Shown here: positions 28,791-38,763 of the stretch, piece by piece | Position numbering within the stretch: position 1 is the stretch's first letter | Layout: each line of letters begins with the position of its first letter | Origin: Paracoccus zeaxanthinifaciens ATCC 21588 | Lineage (GTDB): Bacteria; Pseudomonadota; Alphaproteobacteria; Rhodobacterales; Rhodobacteraceae | DNA: 64,000 bases | Direction: 5' to 3' | NCBI RefSeq assembly: GCF_000420145.1 | Contig: NZ_ATUJ01000003.1 | Span: forward strand, 186,001 to 250,000 | The notes under the pieces: model-generated | What the model was told of the DNA's origin: nothing | What the model saw: only the letters and a program-made list of their open reading frames with translations | The model's database searches: none | Program-made: the position numbers and the translations under genes

Positions 28791-31561
28791 GGCAGCCGAC
28801 CTTCGATCAGGGCGGCAATCGCGGCGGCGCGGGTGGCCATGTCGCCTGCCAGTGCCTCCAGCGTCTCGGCGCCGGTCTCTCTCAGCAGGAACTCCTGTCC
28901 GCCCTTGCCGATCGTGGCGGCGGCCAGCGGCGCATCGGTCAGAAGCCGCCCCGAGGCGTGGAGCCGCCACAGCCTTCGCCAGCCCGAGGACAGCGCCTCG
29001 GCGGTGTCGGCGTCGATCAGCCCGGCGCGGCGGCCCGCCCGCAATTGCGCCAACGTGGCCCGCGCGGGGTCGCCCGCGCGCAGCGCGCAGGACTGGGCGA
29101 ACAGGTCGATATCCTGCAACCGCCCCTCACCGCGCTTGGCATCGAAATCGCCGGTCGGCGCCTTGGCCGCGAACAGCCGCCTGCGCATGTCGGCCAGATC
29201 GCCCATGACCCGCTCGGCCCCGCCGCATTCGCGCAGCACCTGCATCCGCAGCGTTTCCACCTGGTCCGCCAGGCCGGGATCGGCGCCGCCCTGCGCCACG
29301 ACGCGGGCACGGGTCAGGGCCAGATGCTCCCAGGTCCAGGCCTCGGACAGCTGATAGCTCTCGAAGCTCTGGACCGAGGTCGCGACAGGCCCCTGCCGCC
29401 CCGAGGGACGCAGCCGCATGTCCACCTCATACAGCCGCCCCTCGGCGGTGGGCGCGGTCAGGGCCGTGATCATCGCCTGCGTCAGCCGCGCGTAATAGGG
29501 CCGCGACGACAGCGGGCGCGGCCCGTCCGAGGCTTCGACCCCGTCCGCGTCATAGATCACGATCAGATCCAGGTCCGAGCCCGCGTTCAACGCCCTTGCG
29601 CCAAGCGACCCCATCCCCACCACGACCGCCCCGCGCCCCGGCGGTGGCCCGTGACGCCGCGAGAAGTCCTGCACCGTCACCGGGAACAGCGCCGCGACGC
29701 AGGCCCCCGCCAGATCGGCATACTGGACGGCGGCCTCGTCTGCGTCGATCAGGCCGCGCAGGTGGTGGACACCGATGCGGAATTCCCACTCGTGCGCCCA
29801 ACGGCGCGCGGCATCCAGCGCGCGCTCATATCCGCCACCGGGGGCGTCGGCGGCGCGGGCCAGCACGCGCGACAGCTCGTCGCGCAGCGCCCCCTCGCCC
29901 GGCCAGGCCGAGAAGAAGCTGCCCCCCAGCACCGCATCCAGAACCGCGGGATGCCGCGCCAGATAGGTCGCAAGCCCCGGCGCGGTCCCGCAGATATCAA
30001 CGATCAGGTCGATCAGCTGGGGATTTGCCTCGAACAACGAGAACAGCTGCACCCCCGCCGGCAGCACGGACAGGAAGCTGTCGAAGCGCGACAACGCCTC
30101 GGTCGGGTGGCCCGAACGCGCCATCCGGTCCAGCAACGGCGCCTCGATCCGGCGGAAGATCTGCTGGGCGCGGTCCGATCGCAGCGCGGCATAGCCCTGC
30201 CAGCGGTCGATGATCGCGCGGGCCTCGTCCGACAGTTCGGGCGCGGGGGCGGCAGGTTCCGACGGGGCGAAGAACTCCTCGGTCAGTTCGTGGACGCGGG
30301 CCAGCCGGTCGCGCAGCCCGTCGCGGAACGCCTGCGGATCGGGTTGCGCGCACAGGGCCGCGATGATGCGCAGCCCCTGGTCGTCCTTGGGCAGCGAATG
30401 GGTCTGCGCGTCGTTCACCATCTGGATGCGATGCTCGATGTCGCGATGCTGGCGGTAATGGTCGATCAGTTCCTCGGCCACCTCCGGGGGGACCCAGCCC
30501 TTGGCGGCCAGCGCGCGCAGCCCGCCCACCGTGTCGCGCTGGCGCAGGTCGCGGTCGCGCCCGCCCGCGATCAGCTGGCGGGTCTGGGTGAAGAACTCGA
30601 TTTCCCGGATCCCGCCGCGACCCAACTTCAGGTTGTGGCCCGCGACCTCCAGCTTGCCGCCCAGGCCCTTGTGGTCGCGGATGCGCAGCCGCATGTCGTG
30701 GGCGTCCTGGATGGCCGCGAAATCCAGGTGCTTGCGCCAGACGAAGGGACGCAACTCGCGTAGGAACCGCTGGCCGGCCGCGATATCGCCCGCAGCGGCG
30801 CGGGCCTTGATGAAGGCCGCGCGTTCCCATGTCCGGCCTTCGGCCTCGTAATAGGCCAGCGCGGCGGCGGTCGAGATGCAGACCGGCGTCACCGAGGCAT
30901 CGGGCCGCAGCCGCAGGTCCGAGCGGAAGACATAGCCGTGTTCGGTCACGTCCGACAGCGTCGCGGCCATGCGCCGGGTCGCCCGGATCAGCGCGGCGCG
31001 CGCCTCCATCTGGTCGGCTTCGGCATAGGCGGTCTCGTCGAACAGCACGATCAGGTCGATGTCCGAGCTGTAGTTCAGTTCGCGCGCGCCGCCCTTGCCC
31101 ATCGCCAGCGCGAAGATGCCGCCCGCATCGGCTTCGGTCGCGGGCAGCTTGCCGCGACGCCGCTCGGTCGCGACATGGGCGCGCAGGGCCAGGTCCACCG
31201 CGCGATCGGCAAGATCGGACAGCGCGCCGGTGACATCCTCGAGCGGCCAGATGCCGCCCAGATCGGCCAGCGCGACCAGCAGCGCGACCCGCCGCTTGGC
31301 CCGCCGCAGCCCCACCCCGAGCGCGTCGGGGTCCAGGTCCTCGAAGCCCTCGGTCTCGGCGGCGACGATGCCTTCGGGGCGCGGGCCCGCGGCCAGCCAG
31401 TCGGCCTCGGACCGGATCAGCCCGGCCAGATAGGGGCTGGACCCCGCCGCGCCCGCGATCAGGTCGCGCAGCGGCGGGTCCGCGTCGGGAAACAGCGCCG
31501 CAGCGTCCTGCGCGCGCGTGGTGTCGACGGGGATCGGAATGCGGGTGATGCGGCTGGCCAT
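28787..31561 (-). CDS. glnE: Bifunctional glutamine synthetase adenylyltransferase/deadenylase
   Basis: GlnE attaches and removes AMP on glutamine synthetase, tuning ammonia assimilation to nitrogen state through PII. The two homologous nucleotidyltransferase halves are visible: the N-terminal one with [11 protein letters not shown] and the C-terminal one with [11 protein letters not shown]. Each has the paired aspartates, and a helical central region lies between them. From the ATG at 31561 the protein is 924 residues, normal for the family; two further in-frame ATGs at 31567 and 31576 cannot be excluded, since no clear ribosome site is seen. It converges with the glycosyltransferase gene. 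Confidence 0.94.
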   Translation of the reverse strand: MASRITRIPIPVDTTRAQDAAALFPDADPPLRDLIAGAAGSSPYLAGLIRSEADWLAAGPRPEGIVAAETEGFEDLDPDALGVGLRRAKRRVALLVALADLGGIWPLEDVTGALSDLADRAVDLALRAHVATERRRGKLPATEADAGGIFALAMGKGGARELNYSSDIDLIVLFDETAYAEADQMEARAALIRATRRMAATLSDVTEHGYVFRSDLRLRPDASVTPVCISTAAALAYYEAEGRTWERAAFIKARAAAGDIAAGQRFLRELRPFVWRKHLDFAAIQDAHDMRLRIRDHKGLGGKLEVAGHNLKLGRGGIREIEFFTQTRQLIAGGRDRDLRQRDTVGGLRALAAKGWVPPEVAEELIDHYRQHRDIEHRIQMVNDAQTHSLPKDDQGLRIIAALCAQPDPQAFRDGLRDRLARVHELTEEFFAPSEPAAPAPELSDEARAIIDRWQGYAALRSDRAQQIFRRIEAPLLDRMARSGHPTEALSRFDSFLSVLPAGVQLFSLFEANPQLIDLIVDICGTAPGLATYLARHPAVLDAVLGGSFFSAWPGEGALRDELSRVLARAADAPGGGYERALDAARRWAHEWEFRIGVHHLRGLIDADEAAVQYADLAGACVAALFPVTVQDFSRRHGPPPGRGAVVVGMGSLGARALNAGSDLDLIVIYDADGVEASDGPRPLSSRPYYARLTQAMITALTAPTAEGRLYEVDMRLRPSGRQGPVATSVQSFESYQLSEAWTWEHLALTRARVVAQGGADPGLADQVETLRMQVLRECGGAERVMGDLADMRRRLFAAKAPTGDFDAKRGEGRLQDIDLFAQSCALRAGDPARATLAQLRAGRRAGLIDADTAEALSSGWRRLWRLHASGRLLTDAPLAAATIGKGGQEFLLRETGAETLEALAGDMATRAAAIAALIEGRLP

Positions 31562-31658
31562 TGTCATGGGCGGCATGTTCGCGACAGCCGCCGGAACAGT
31601 CAACGCGGCCCGTGCGTCGACGCGCAAGGGGATAAGTCGACCTATCCCTTTTCGATGC

Positions 31659-31687
31659 TTGGCCTGCCATCCAAAGGTTGCTAGGCT
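31659..31687 (+). promoter_or_regulatory. Probable promoter of bpt
   Basis: TTGGCC (31659-31664), 17-bp spacer, TAGGCT (31682-31687), about 90 bases upstream of the bpt ATG. Confidence 0.4.
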
Positions 31688-31778
31688 TTGCCGGACTTTC
31701 GACGTCGCTCGTCCGGATCGCACCGCGCTGCCGAACGACCCGACCCCCGTTCAACCGCCCAACAGCCGAGGTGGCAGG

Positions 31779-32618
31779 ATGCGCCACACCGTTCCGCACG
31801 CGCCGCAGTTCTATGTCACCGCGCCCCAGCCATGCCCCTATCTGCATGGCCGCGCGGAACGCAAGCTGTTCACCGCGCTTCAGGGCGACAACGCGGCGAT
31901 GCTGAACAACGCGCTGTCGCGGCAGGGCTTCCGGCGGTCGCAGAACGTGCTCTATCGTCCCAGCTGCGAAAGCTGCGTGGCCTGCATGTCGGCACGCATC
32001 CGGGTGGCGGATTTCGCGCCGTCGCGCACACAGCGCCGGGTCGCGCGCAAGGATGGCGGGCTGCGCCGCGTCGCCACCAGCGCCTGGGCGACCGAGGAGC
32101 AGTTCGAGCTGTTCCGCCGCTATCTCGACAGCCGGCACGCCGATGGCGGCATGGCCGACATGGACATCTTCGAATTCGCCGCCATGATCGAGGAAACGCC
32201 GATCAAGACCCGCGTGATCGAATATCGCGGCCACCTGTCGGACCTGTCCACGCCCGGCGACGCCGATGACGACCTGATCGCGGTCTGCCTGACCGACGTG
32301 CTGGATGACGGGCTCAGCCTTGTCTACAGCTTCTACGAACCGACGCTGCATCACGCCAGCCTCGGGACCTATATGATCCTCGACCATATCGAGATCGCGC
32401 GCGCGGCGGGGCTTCCCTATGTCTATCTGGGATACTGGGTGCCGGGCAGCCGCAAGATGGACTACAAGGCCCGCTTCTCGGCGCTGGAGATCTACAAGGG
32501 CGGCGCGTGGCAGGATATCGGCGACCCCGCCGACCACGAGGAAGAGGCCCATCCCCTGTCCGTCGATCCCATCGTCGAACAGGTCGCCCGCATCGCCCTG
32601 CCGCAATCGAACCGATAG
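31779..32618 (+). CDS. bpt: Aspartate/glutamate leucyltransferase (bacterial Ate1-like)
   Basis: A 279-residue cytosolic aminoacyl-tRNA:protein transferase of the Bpt family, which adds leucine to proteins starting with Asp or Glu and so marks them for ClpS/ClpAP degradation (N-degron pathway). The N-terminal cysteine cluster (CPYLHG, then CESCVAC) and the long central segments [23 protein letters not shown] and [13 protein letters not shown] are characteristic. Similar genes are often labelled arginyltransferase; the leucyl assignment rests on family knowledge, not on anything seen here. It is divergent from glnE. Confidence 0.92.
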   Translation: MRHTVPHAPQFYVTAPQPCPYLHGRAERKLFTALQGDNAAMLNNALSRQGFRRSQNVLYRPSCESCVACMSARIRVADFAPSRTQRRVARKDGGLRRVATSAWATEEQFELFRRYLDSRHADGGMADMDIFEFAAMIEETPIKTRVIEYRGHLSDLSTPGDADDDLIAVCLTDVLDDGLSLVYSFYEPTLHHASLGTYMILDHIEIARAAGLPYVYLGYWVPGSRKMDYKARFSALEIYKGGAWQDIGDPADHEEEAHPLSVDPIVEQVARIALPQSNR

Positions 32619-32687
32619 CGCCCGTCGCATCGCGAAACAAAGTTTCAATCCGCGCGTCGATTGCGTCATTTTAACCGCGCGACCCCA

Positions 32688-32716
32688 TTGACCCCGTTCT
32701 GAAGCCCCCCTAGTTT
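32688..32716 (+). promoter_or_regulatory. Probable promoter of ilvB-ilvN
   Basis: TTGACC (32688-32693), 17-bp spacer, TAGTTT (32711-32716), about 65 bases upstream of the ilvB ATG. No leader peptide rich in branched-chain codons was found, so attenuation of the E. coli kind is not supported. Confidence 0.6.
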
Positions 32717-32780
32717 GCGCCGACGCCGTGGCGGAATTTTCCAGCCTGCGGCGGGATCTGGACGAAAGTGGAGCAAGAAC

Positions 32781-34535
32781 ATGTCCCGAATGATGACGGG
32801 TGCAAGAATGGTTGTCGAAGCGCTGCGCGATCAGGGCGTCGATACCGTATTCGGCTATCCGGGCGGGGCTGTGCTACCGATCTATGACGAGATCTTCCAG
32901 CAGAACGACATCACCCATGTGCTGGTCCGCCACGAACAGGGCGCGGTCCACATGGCCGAAGGCTATGCCCGGGCGACGGGCAAGCCGGGCGTCGTGCTCG
33001 TCACCTCGGGGCCGGGCGCGACGAATGCCGTCACCGGCCTGACCGATGCGCTGCTGGACAGCATTCCGCTGGTGGTCCTGTCGGGCCAGGTCCCGACCTT
33101 CATGATCGGCACGGATGGCTTCCAGGAGGCCGATACCGTCGGCATCACCCGCCCCTGCACCAAGCACAACTGGCTGGTCAAGGACACCGACAAGCTGGCC
33201 GAGACGATCCACAAGGGCTTCCATGTGGCGACCTCGGGGCGGCCCGGTCCGGTCCTGATCGACATTCCCAAGGACGTGCAGTTCGCCACCGGCAGCTATG
33301 CCGGGCCGAAGCAGACCGATACCGGGTCCTATCAGCCGGTGCGCAAGGGCGATCTGGCCCAGATCACCCGCCTGGTCGAGCTGATCGAACAGGCCGAGCG
33401 CCCGATCTTCTATACCGGCGGCGGCGTGATCAATTCCGGCCCCGCCGCCAGCCAGCTGCTGCGCGAACTGGCCGACGCGACCGGCTTCCCCGTCACCTCG
33501 ACGCTGATGGGCCTCGGCGCCTATCCGGCATCGGGCAAGGGCTGGCTGGGGATGCTGGGGATGCACGGCCTGTACGAGGCGAACCTGGCGATGCATGGCT
33601 GCGATCTGATGATCAATGTCGGCGCCCGCTTCGACGACCGCATCACGGGCCGCGTGGCCGATTTCAGCCCCGGCTCGATCAAGGCGCATATCGACATCGA
33701 CCCCAGCAGCATCAACAAGGTGATCCGGGCCGACGTGCCGATCATCGGCGATGTGGGCCATGTCCTGGAAGACGTGCTGAAGGTCTGGAAATCGCGGGGC
33801 CGCAAGGTCAACACCGCGGGGCTGAAGCAGTGGTGGGCGCAGATCGAGGGCTGGAAGGCCAAGAACTGCCTGTTCTATCGCCCGAGCGACACGATCATCA
33901 AGCCGCAGCACGCGCTGCAGCGCCTGGAGGCACTGACCAAGGGGCGCGACCGCTATGTCACGACCGAGGTGGGCCAGCACCAGATGTGGGCCGCGCAATA
34001 TCTCGACTTCGACGAGCCCAACCGCTGGATGACCTCGGGCGGCTTGGGCACGATGGGCTATGGCCTGCCCGCCAGCATCGGCGTGCAGATGGCCCATCCC
34101 GACGCGCTGGTCGTGAACGTCGCGGGCGATGCGAGCTGGCTGATGAACATGCAGGAGATGGGCACGGCGGTCCAGTTCCGCCTGCCGGTCAAGCAGTTCA
34201 TCCTGAACAACGAACGTCTGGGCATGGTCCGCCAATGGCAGCAGCTGCTGCACGGCGAACGCTACAGCCAATCGTGGTCCGACAGCCTGCCCGATTTCGT
34301 CAAGCTGGCCGAGGCCTTCGGCTGCAAGGGCGCGCAGGTCCGCGACCCCGCCGACCTGGACGACGCGATCCAGCAGATGATCGACTATGACGGTCCGTTC
34401 ATCCTGGACGTGCTGGTCGAGAAGCACGAGAACTGCTTCCCCATGATCCCGTCGGGCAAGCCGCATAACGAGATGCTTCTGGGCGAGGCCGAGACGCAGG
34501 GCGTCATCGAATCCGAGGGTGCGGTGCTGGTCTGA
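32781..34535 (+). CDS. ilvB: Acetolactate synthase large subunit
   Basis: Catalytic subunit of acetohydroxyacid synthase, which condenses pyruvate with pyruvate or 2-oxobutyrate in the first common step of valine, leucine and isoleucine synthesis. The activating glutamate is in VRHEQGAVHMAEGYAR; the FAD region and the thiamine diphosphate motif GDASWLMN with the late NN are in place. From the ATG at 32781 (GGAG 8 bases before) it is 584 residues, typical. ilvN follows after 43 bases and supplies feedback regulation. Confidence 0.96.
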   Translation: MSRMMTGARMVVEALRDQGVDTVFGYPGGAVLPIYDEIFQQNDITHVLVRHEQGAVHMAEGYARATGKPGVVLVTSGPGATNAVTGLTDALLDSIPLVVLSGQVPTFMIGTDGFQEADTVGITRPCTKHNWLVKDTDKLAETIHKGFHVATSGRPGPVLIDIPKDVQFATGSYAGPKQTDTGSYQPVRKGDLAQITRLVELIEQAERPIFYTGGGVINSGPAASQLLRELADATGFPVTSTLMGLGAYPASGKGWLGMLGMHGLYEANLAMHGCDLMINVGARFDDRITGRVADFSPGSIKAHIDIDPSSINKVIRADVPIIGDVGHVLEDVLKVWKSRGRKVNTAGLKQWWAQIEGWKAKNCLFYRPSDTIIKPQHALQRLEALTKGRDRYVTTEVGQHQMWAAQYLDFDEPNRWMTSGGLGTMGYGLPASIGVQMAHPDALVVNVAGDASWLMNMQEMGTAVQFRLPVKQFILNNERLGMVRQWQQLLHGERYSQSWSDSLPDFVKLAEAFGCKGAQVRDPADLDDAIQQMIDYDGPFILDVLVEKHENCFPMIPSGKPHNEMLLGEAETQGVIESEGAVLV

Positions 34536-34578
34536 CCGGCCCCGCCCCCCTTCCAGACATCTCCAACAGGGCAATGAT

Positions 34579-35139
34579 ATGAACGCACTGAACATCCAAA
34601 AGGGCATGTCGAGCCATTCGGCCTATGACCTGCGCGACCCGCATGCCCAGACCGAGGAAAGCCACACCCTGGCCATCATGGTCGAGAACGAGCCCGGCGT
34701 GCTGGCGCGCGTGATCGGCCTGTTCTCGGGGCGCGGCTACAACATCGACAGCCTGACCGTGGCCGAGGTGGACCATGCGGGCCACCGTTCGCGGATCACG
34801 GTGGTGACGCGCGGAACTCCTTCGGTCATCGAACAGATCAAGGCTCAGCTGGGCCGTATCGTGGTCGTACACGACGTTCACGACCTGACGGTCGAGGGGC
34901 CTTCGGTCGAACGAGAGCTGGGCCTGTTCAAGGTGCAGGGCCAGGGCGACAAGCGCGTCGAGGCGCTGCGCATCGCCGAGATCTTCCGGGCGAACGTGGT
35001 GGATTCGACGCTGGAAAGCTTCGTCTTCGAGCTGTCGGGCGCGCCCAGCAAGCTGGATGCATTCGCCGACCTGATGCGCCCCCTGGGCCTGATCGACATG
35101 GCCCGCACGGGCGTGGCCGCATTGGCCCGCGGCGCCTGA
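34579..35139 (+). CDS. ilvN: Acetolactate synthase small regulatory subunit
   Basis: The 186-residue regulatory subunit that binds valine and controls the large subunit. The N-terminal ACT domain shows NEPGVLARVIGLFSGRG and the following YNIDSL; the C-terminal half (from RVEALRIAEIFRA) is the second IlvH-type domain, ending in the LIDMARTG segment. An extra 25 N-terminal residues precede the ACT domain, as in many alphaproteobacteria. It is the second gene of the ilvB operon. Confidence 0.95.
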   Translation: MNALNIQKGMSSHSAYDLRDPHAQTEESHTLAIMVENEPGVLARVIGLFSGRGYNIDSLTVAEVDHAGHRSRITVVTRGTPSVIEQIKAQLGRIVVVHDVHDLTVEGPSVERELGLFKVQGQGDKRVEALRIAEIFRANVVDSTLESFVFELSGAPSKLDAFADLMRPLGLIDMARTGVAALARGA

Positions 35140-35158
35140 ACGCCGTTCGGCGCTGCCC

Positions 35159-35533
35159 TTAGCAGGCGGCGCCGCTACGCGGCCATGCGAAGGCCGGTTT
35201 CTGTTTCTTGGCACGATTTTCCGGTGTTTCGCGCGATCCCGGCTGCGACGAGACCACGCGAAGGTGCTGGGGGCGTGACGGTGCTCCGTCGGCGGCGGCC
35301 AGCAGCTCGGGCAGTTCCGGGCAGCTCTTCTCGGACAGCATGCGCAGGTCGAAGGCGTGGCGCAGTTCACCCTTGGTGCGCGTCTCCAGCTCGACCAGGT
35401 CGCCGGCTTCGGGCCAGCGCATCGCCTCGGCAAGCCCCGCGGTGCCTTCCAGATAGGCGAGGTTTGCCTGATCCTCGCACCAGATGATCGCCTTTTCCCG
35501 AGAGGCGCAGCTCCATACGACAACCCCGATCAT
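35159..35533 (-). CDS. Conserved hypothetical protein
   Basis: A 124-residue cytosolic protein, apparently conserved in Rhodobacterales but without a known role. It starts MIGVVVWSCASREKAIIWCE, a beta-strand plus helix reminiscent of small cold-shock-sized folds, and has a DLVELETRTKGELRHAFDL segment in the middle. The C-terminal 35 residues are basic and low in complexity. AAGGA lies 7 bases before the ATG. It converges on ilvN (19 bases between stops). The family impression is from memory and cannot be checked here. Confidence 0.7.
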   Translation of the reverse strand: MIGVVVWSCASREKAIIWCEDQANLAYLEGTAGLAEAMRWPEAGDLVELETRTKGELRHAFDLRMLSEKSCPELPELLAAADGAPSRPQHLRVVSSQPGSRETPENRAKKQKPAFAWPRSGAAC

Positions 35534-35688
35534 GGTCGTCCTTTCTTCTTATCGCCTGCCCCGGTTACCTGATTTCGATCAGCGGGCGGTGATTTTGTGC
35601 AAATCTTTGCCGACTAAAGCAGGTTTCCGCCGATTAGCTAGAGTTTTCTCAAGTTATCGGGAGATTTTTTCACTCGCTGGTTGCGCTG

Positions 35689-36972
35689 TCACCCAGTAAC
35701 CACAACCAAATCCAAATCGTGCATCATTTGATCGCTCAGCGCCCTGATGCGGGCCTTTTCGCTGTCCAGCGCGACATGCGCATCGGCCAGAAGAAGCGAT
35801 TCGGCGGCAAGGTCACGCACGGGTCCGGCAAAGACCTCGGGGTTCTGCAGCAGCAGCATGTGAAGCATCCGCTGGATCGCAAGATGGACCTGCGCCACCC
35901 CTGCACCGTCGCGCATGATCGGGCGCAGGCTGTCGCCCAGCAGCGCCGCAGGGTCCAGCCCGGGTGAATAGAGCCGCGGGAAACTGACATCGGGCCTGAC
36001 CTGTCCGGTCCAGGGCGACAGGATGCGCAGCATCCGCGTCAGCACGACCTCGGCCGTGCCCGGATCGTTGACGGCAGGCGACAGCGCGCGCTGCGCGACC
36101 TCGGACAGGACGCGGAAGCCGAAGCCCGGATCCTGGTCGAAGCTGCGCTCGGCCGCCAGCGTGAAGCAGTCGCGCAGATCGCCCGCGACGGCGTCGTCGA
36201 TGCGCCCGACCACATGGCAGACCGGCTGCGCGGGATGCGCCAGATCGCCCGGTATCGCGGCAAGATAGATGCGGAGATCATGTTCGCCCGCCAGGTCCGA
36301 CAGCGCCTGCATGTCGCAGTTCTGGACATGCCCCACACGGTCGGGATGCAGGGCCGCCGCCTCGGGCGGGGGGGCGCCGCGCAGGGGGTTCGCCCCCATC
36401 CAGGGCGATTTCAGACGCCGTTCCAGCGCGTTGGCCGTCGCCTCCTCGACTCGGGTGACGGTATCGCCGACCAGGCCCAGTGTCGCCAGGCGGTCGATCC
36501 AGCGCAGCAGCGACACGATGACGACCAGAATCACGATCAGCGTCACGAGGAACAGGATGACGCGCCCGCCTTCGCCATACAGCTTGGTCTGCAGCATGAT
36601 CAGCCCGACAAGGCTGAAGACGAAGGCCCCGATGAAGGTCGCCAGCACCGTCTGGCTGACCCCGTCCTGCGCGATCAGGCGCACGGATCGCGGGGTGGTG
36701 CCGCTGCTGGCCGTGGCATAGGCCGCCGTCAGGATCGACAGCGAGAAGGTCGTGACCGTCAGCATGGACGAGGCGATGATCTGCAGGATCGTCCCGATGG
36801 CATCCGCGCCGATCCAGCCCGCAAGGTCGTCGGGAATGGCCCCGCGCAGCGCCCAGCCCGCGATCGCCGTTCCCAAACCGAGTGCGGCAAAGCAGCTGAC
36901 CCTGACCCACAGCTTGCGCAGCAGCTGCCGCAGCTGGAACCTTATCCTGCCGACGCTGCCATGTTCAGCCAT
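35689..36972 (-). CDS. DUF2254 membrane protein
   Basis: A 427-residue inner-membrane protein of the DUF2254 family. The first 160 residues hold four transmembrane helices (about 22-45, 62-85, 108-130, 135-160) around the TVTTFSLSILTAAYATASSGTTPR segment. A cytosolic part of 260 residues follows with FGFRVLSEVAQRALSPAVNDPGTA, a strongly conserved stretch of the family. The function is unknown; a channel-like or mechanosensing role has been suggested by topology only. Its ATG lies 3 bases after the stop of the M48 lipoprotein gene, so the two form an operon. Confidence 0.88.
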   Translation of the reverse strand: MAEHGSVGRIRFQLRQLLRKLWVRVSCFAALGLGTAIAGWALRGAIPDDLAGWIGADAIGTILQIIASSMLTVTTFSLSILTAAYATASSGTTPRSVRLIAQDGVSQTVLATFIGAFVFSLVGLIMLQTKLYGEGGRVILFLVTLIVILVVIVSLLRWIDRLATLGLVGDTVTRVEEATANALERRLKSPWMGANPLRGAPPPEAAALHPDRVGHVQNCDMQALSDLAGEHDLRIYLAAIPGDLAHPAQPVCHVVGRIDDAVAGDLRDCFTLAAERSFDQDPGFGFRVLSEVAQRALSPAVNDPGTAEVVLTRMLRILSPWTGQVRPDVSFPRLYSPGLDPAALLGDSLRPIMRDGAGVAQVHLAIQRMLHMLLLQNPEVFAGPVRDLAAESLLLADAHVALDSEKARIRALSDQMMHDLDLVVVTG

Positions 36973-36975
36973 CCG

Positions 36976-37761
36976 TCAGCGCGCGCGTCCGGCCTGCACG
37001 TCCGCGACCGCGCGCTGGACCTGCGTGATGCGCTGCGCCCGCGACGGGTGCGTCCCAAGGACGTGGTTCCCCGGATCGGGGATGCGCGTGAACAGCCCCG
37101 CCCCCGTCAGCGGGTTATAGCCCGCGTTCATCGTGATGATCGCGCCCAGGTAATCGGCCTCCAGCTCCCACTCCTTGCTGTAGTAGCGGGCCCCGACCGA
37201 TGCGCCGATGGACTGCGCGCGCTCGATCGCGGCGGTGTCGCCGCCATAGGCCGAGGCGAGCGAGCCCAGTACCACCGCCGCCGCCGTCGCGGCCCCGCTC
37301 TTGCGGTCCAGGTGGTCGAGGATGTGGTGCGCGGCCTCGTGGCCGACGACGAAGGCGATCTCGTCGGGGTTCTGCGTCTGCGCGATCAGCGACAGGGTGA
37401 AGCCCACGACCGGACGACCCGTGCGGTCGACGGTCTGGTATGCGTTGGGCTCCAGCCCGGCGCGGTCGTCCACGACGAAGGCAAAATCGCAGTTGATCGC
37501 GCGGCTGCGACGCTCGACGCATTCGCGTTCGACCGCGGGCTCCATCCGCGACATGACCTGCATGAAGCTGCGGGCCGCGCCCTGCGGGGTGCCGTCATGG
37601 CGGCTGCTGGGCGCGGGCAGGACCACCGGCGCGGGCGGCGTCTGCGCGGCGGGCGACTGGGTGATGGCGGGCGTCACCGGCCCTTGGGCGCAGCCCGCGA
37701 CCGCCAGCGCGGCCAGCGCCATCGCGGCCCGCATCCATCCCCTTGCCCACGTCTTGCCCAT
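36976..37761 (-). CDS. M48 family metalloprotease lipoprotein
   Basis: A 261-residue zinc metallopeptidase anchored as a lipoprotein: the signal peptide ends in the lipobox LAVAGC (Cys24). The active site is HEAAHH (His141, Glu142, His145) with the third ligand in ELEADYLG (Glu201), as in the M48 group that includes BepA and LoiP, periplasmic quality-control proteases of outer-membrane proteins. A 30-residue Pro/Ala-rich linker follows the anchor. It is the first gene of a two-gene operon with the DUF2254 protein; a shared envelope function is an inference. Confidence 0.9.
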   Translation of the reverse strand: MGKTWARGWMRAAMALAALAVAGCAQGPVTPAITQSPAAQTPPAPVVLPAPSSRHDGTPQGAARSFMQVMSRMEPAVERECVERRSRAINCDFAFVVDDRAGLEPNAYQTVDRTGRPVVGFTLSLIAQTQNPDEIAFVVGHEAAHHILDHLDRKSGAATAAAVVLGSLASAYGGDTAAIERAQSIGASVGARYYSKEWELEADYLGAIITMNAGYNPLTGAGLFTRIPDPGNHVLGTHPSRAQRITQVQRAVADVQAGRAR

Positions 37762-37897
37762 CGCCGCCCTGTCCTTCGCTGTCCGAACGCGCCTGTTGCG
37801 CCCAACCTACCTTGCCGCGCCTCAGGTCAGCAAGACCGCGCGCTTGCCGCCGCGACCCCGACGCGCAATTGTCGCAGTCAGGCCAAAGGAGAATCGG

Positions 37898-38140
37898 ATG
37901 TTCACCATCGAGCATGACTTCGACGCGACCGTCATCACCCTGATCGACGAGGCCGAGCCGAATACCCGCCCCCTGAACGAGGATGTCGTCATCCTGAATT
38001 TCGACGACCGCGTGGTGGTCGAACAGATGAGCCATGACGGCTCGGAGGTGGTGCGCGTCACCTTCACCATGCAGCAACTGTCCGAATTGCGGCTGGCGCT
38101 GAACCTGCCCGAGGGGAATTACCGGCTGGAGCGGGAATAG
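37898..38140 (+). CDS. Small acidic hypothetical protein
   Basis: An 80-residue acidic protein I do not recognise. The alternating pattern FDATVITLIDE, VVILNFDDRVVVEQM and VVRVTFTMQQLSELRLALNL suggests three or four beta strands followed by a helix. There is no signal or membrane segment. AAAGGAG precedes the ATG by 7 bases. It lies upstream of the nitroreductase gene (53 bases) on the same strand and could be cotranscribed with it. Confidence 0.75.
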   Translation: MFTIEHDFDATVITLIDEAEPNTRPLNEDVVILNFDDRVVVEQMSHDGSEVVRVTFTMQQLSELRLALNLPEGNYRLERE

Positions 38141-38193
38141 CGCCCTTGCGGCCCAAACCGCGATCGGCGACAGATCCCGCGAAGGAGAATGCC

Positions 38194-38763
38194 ATGCCCG
38201 AACGCAACGAGGCCGCGCTGGAATTCCTGGCGACGCGCCGTTCCCACCCCCCCAAGCTGCTGACCGCCCCCGGCCCCGACCGGGCGGCCCTGCAGGACCT
38301 GCTGACCCTTGCCGCCCGCGTGCCCGATCACGGCAAGCTGGAACCCTGGCGCTTCGTCGTCTTGGGTCGCGAGCGTCTGGACATGCTGGCGCCCCTGCTG
38401 CGCGACGCGGTGCTGGCGGATGGCCAGGATCCGGCGCAGGCCGACAAGGCGGCCTCGGCCTTGGCATCGCCCGTCGTGGTCGCGGTCGTCTTCAGCCCCA
38501 AGGACAGCCCCAAGGTGCCCGCCTGGGAACAGGAGCTGTCGGCGGGCGCGCTGTGCCTCGGGCTGGTCAACGCGGCGCTGGCCTCGGGTTGGGGGGCGTG
38601 CTGGCTGACGGGCTTCGCGGCGCTGAACCACGATTTCGGGCGCACGCATCTGGGCGTCGGGCCGCAGGAACGGATCGCGGGGCTGATCCATATCGGCACG
38701 CGCGGCAGCACGCCGCCCGAACGACCCCGCCCCGACATCGACGCGATCACCACATGGCTGTGA
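38194..38763 (+). CDS. Nitroreductase family protein
   Basis: A 189-residue FMN-dependent oxidoreductase of the nitroreductase fold, close in size to the YdjA type. The phosphate-binding RRSHPPKLL start, the AARVPDHGKLEPWRF segment and the GWGACWLTGF helix are family marks. It would use NAD(P)H to reduce nitro compounds, quinones or flavins; the physiological substrate is unknown. AAGGAG precedes the ATG. Its last 10 bases overlap the start of the EI24/CysZ-like gene. Confidence 0.9.
   Translation: MPERNEAALEFLATRRSHPPKLLTAPGPDRAALQDLLTLAARVPDHGKLEPWRFVVLGRERLDMLAPLLRDAVLADGQDPAQADKAASALASPVVVAVVFSPKDSPKVPAWEQELSAGALCLGLVNAALASGWGACWLTGFAALNHDFGRTHLGVGPQERIAGLIHIGTRGSTPPERPRPDIDAITTWL

Noticed and set aside
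31629..31652. GGGATA-N8-TATCCC followed by TTTT on the plus strand
   Set aside because: No plus-strand gene ends upstream of it, so it cannot be a terminator there; kept only as a possible operator between glnE and bpt.
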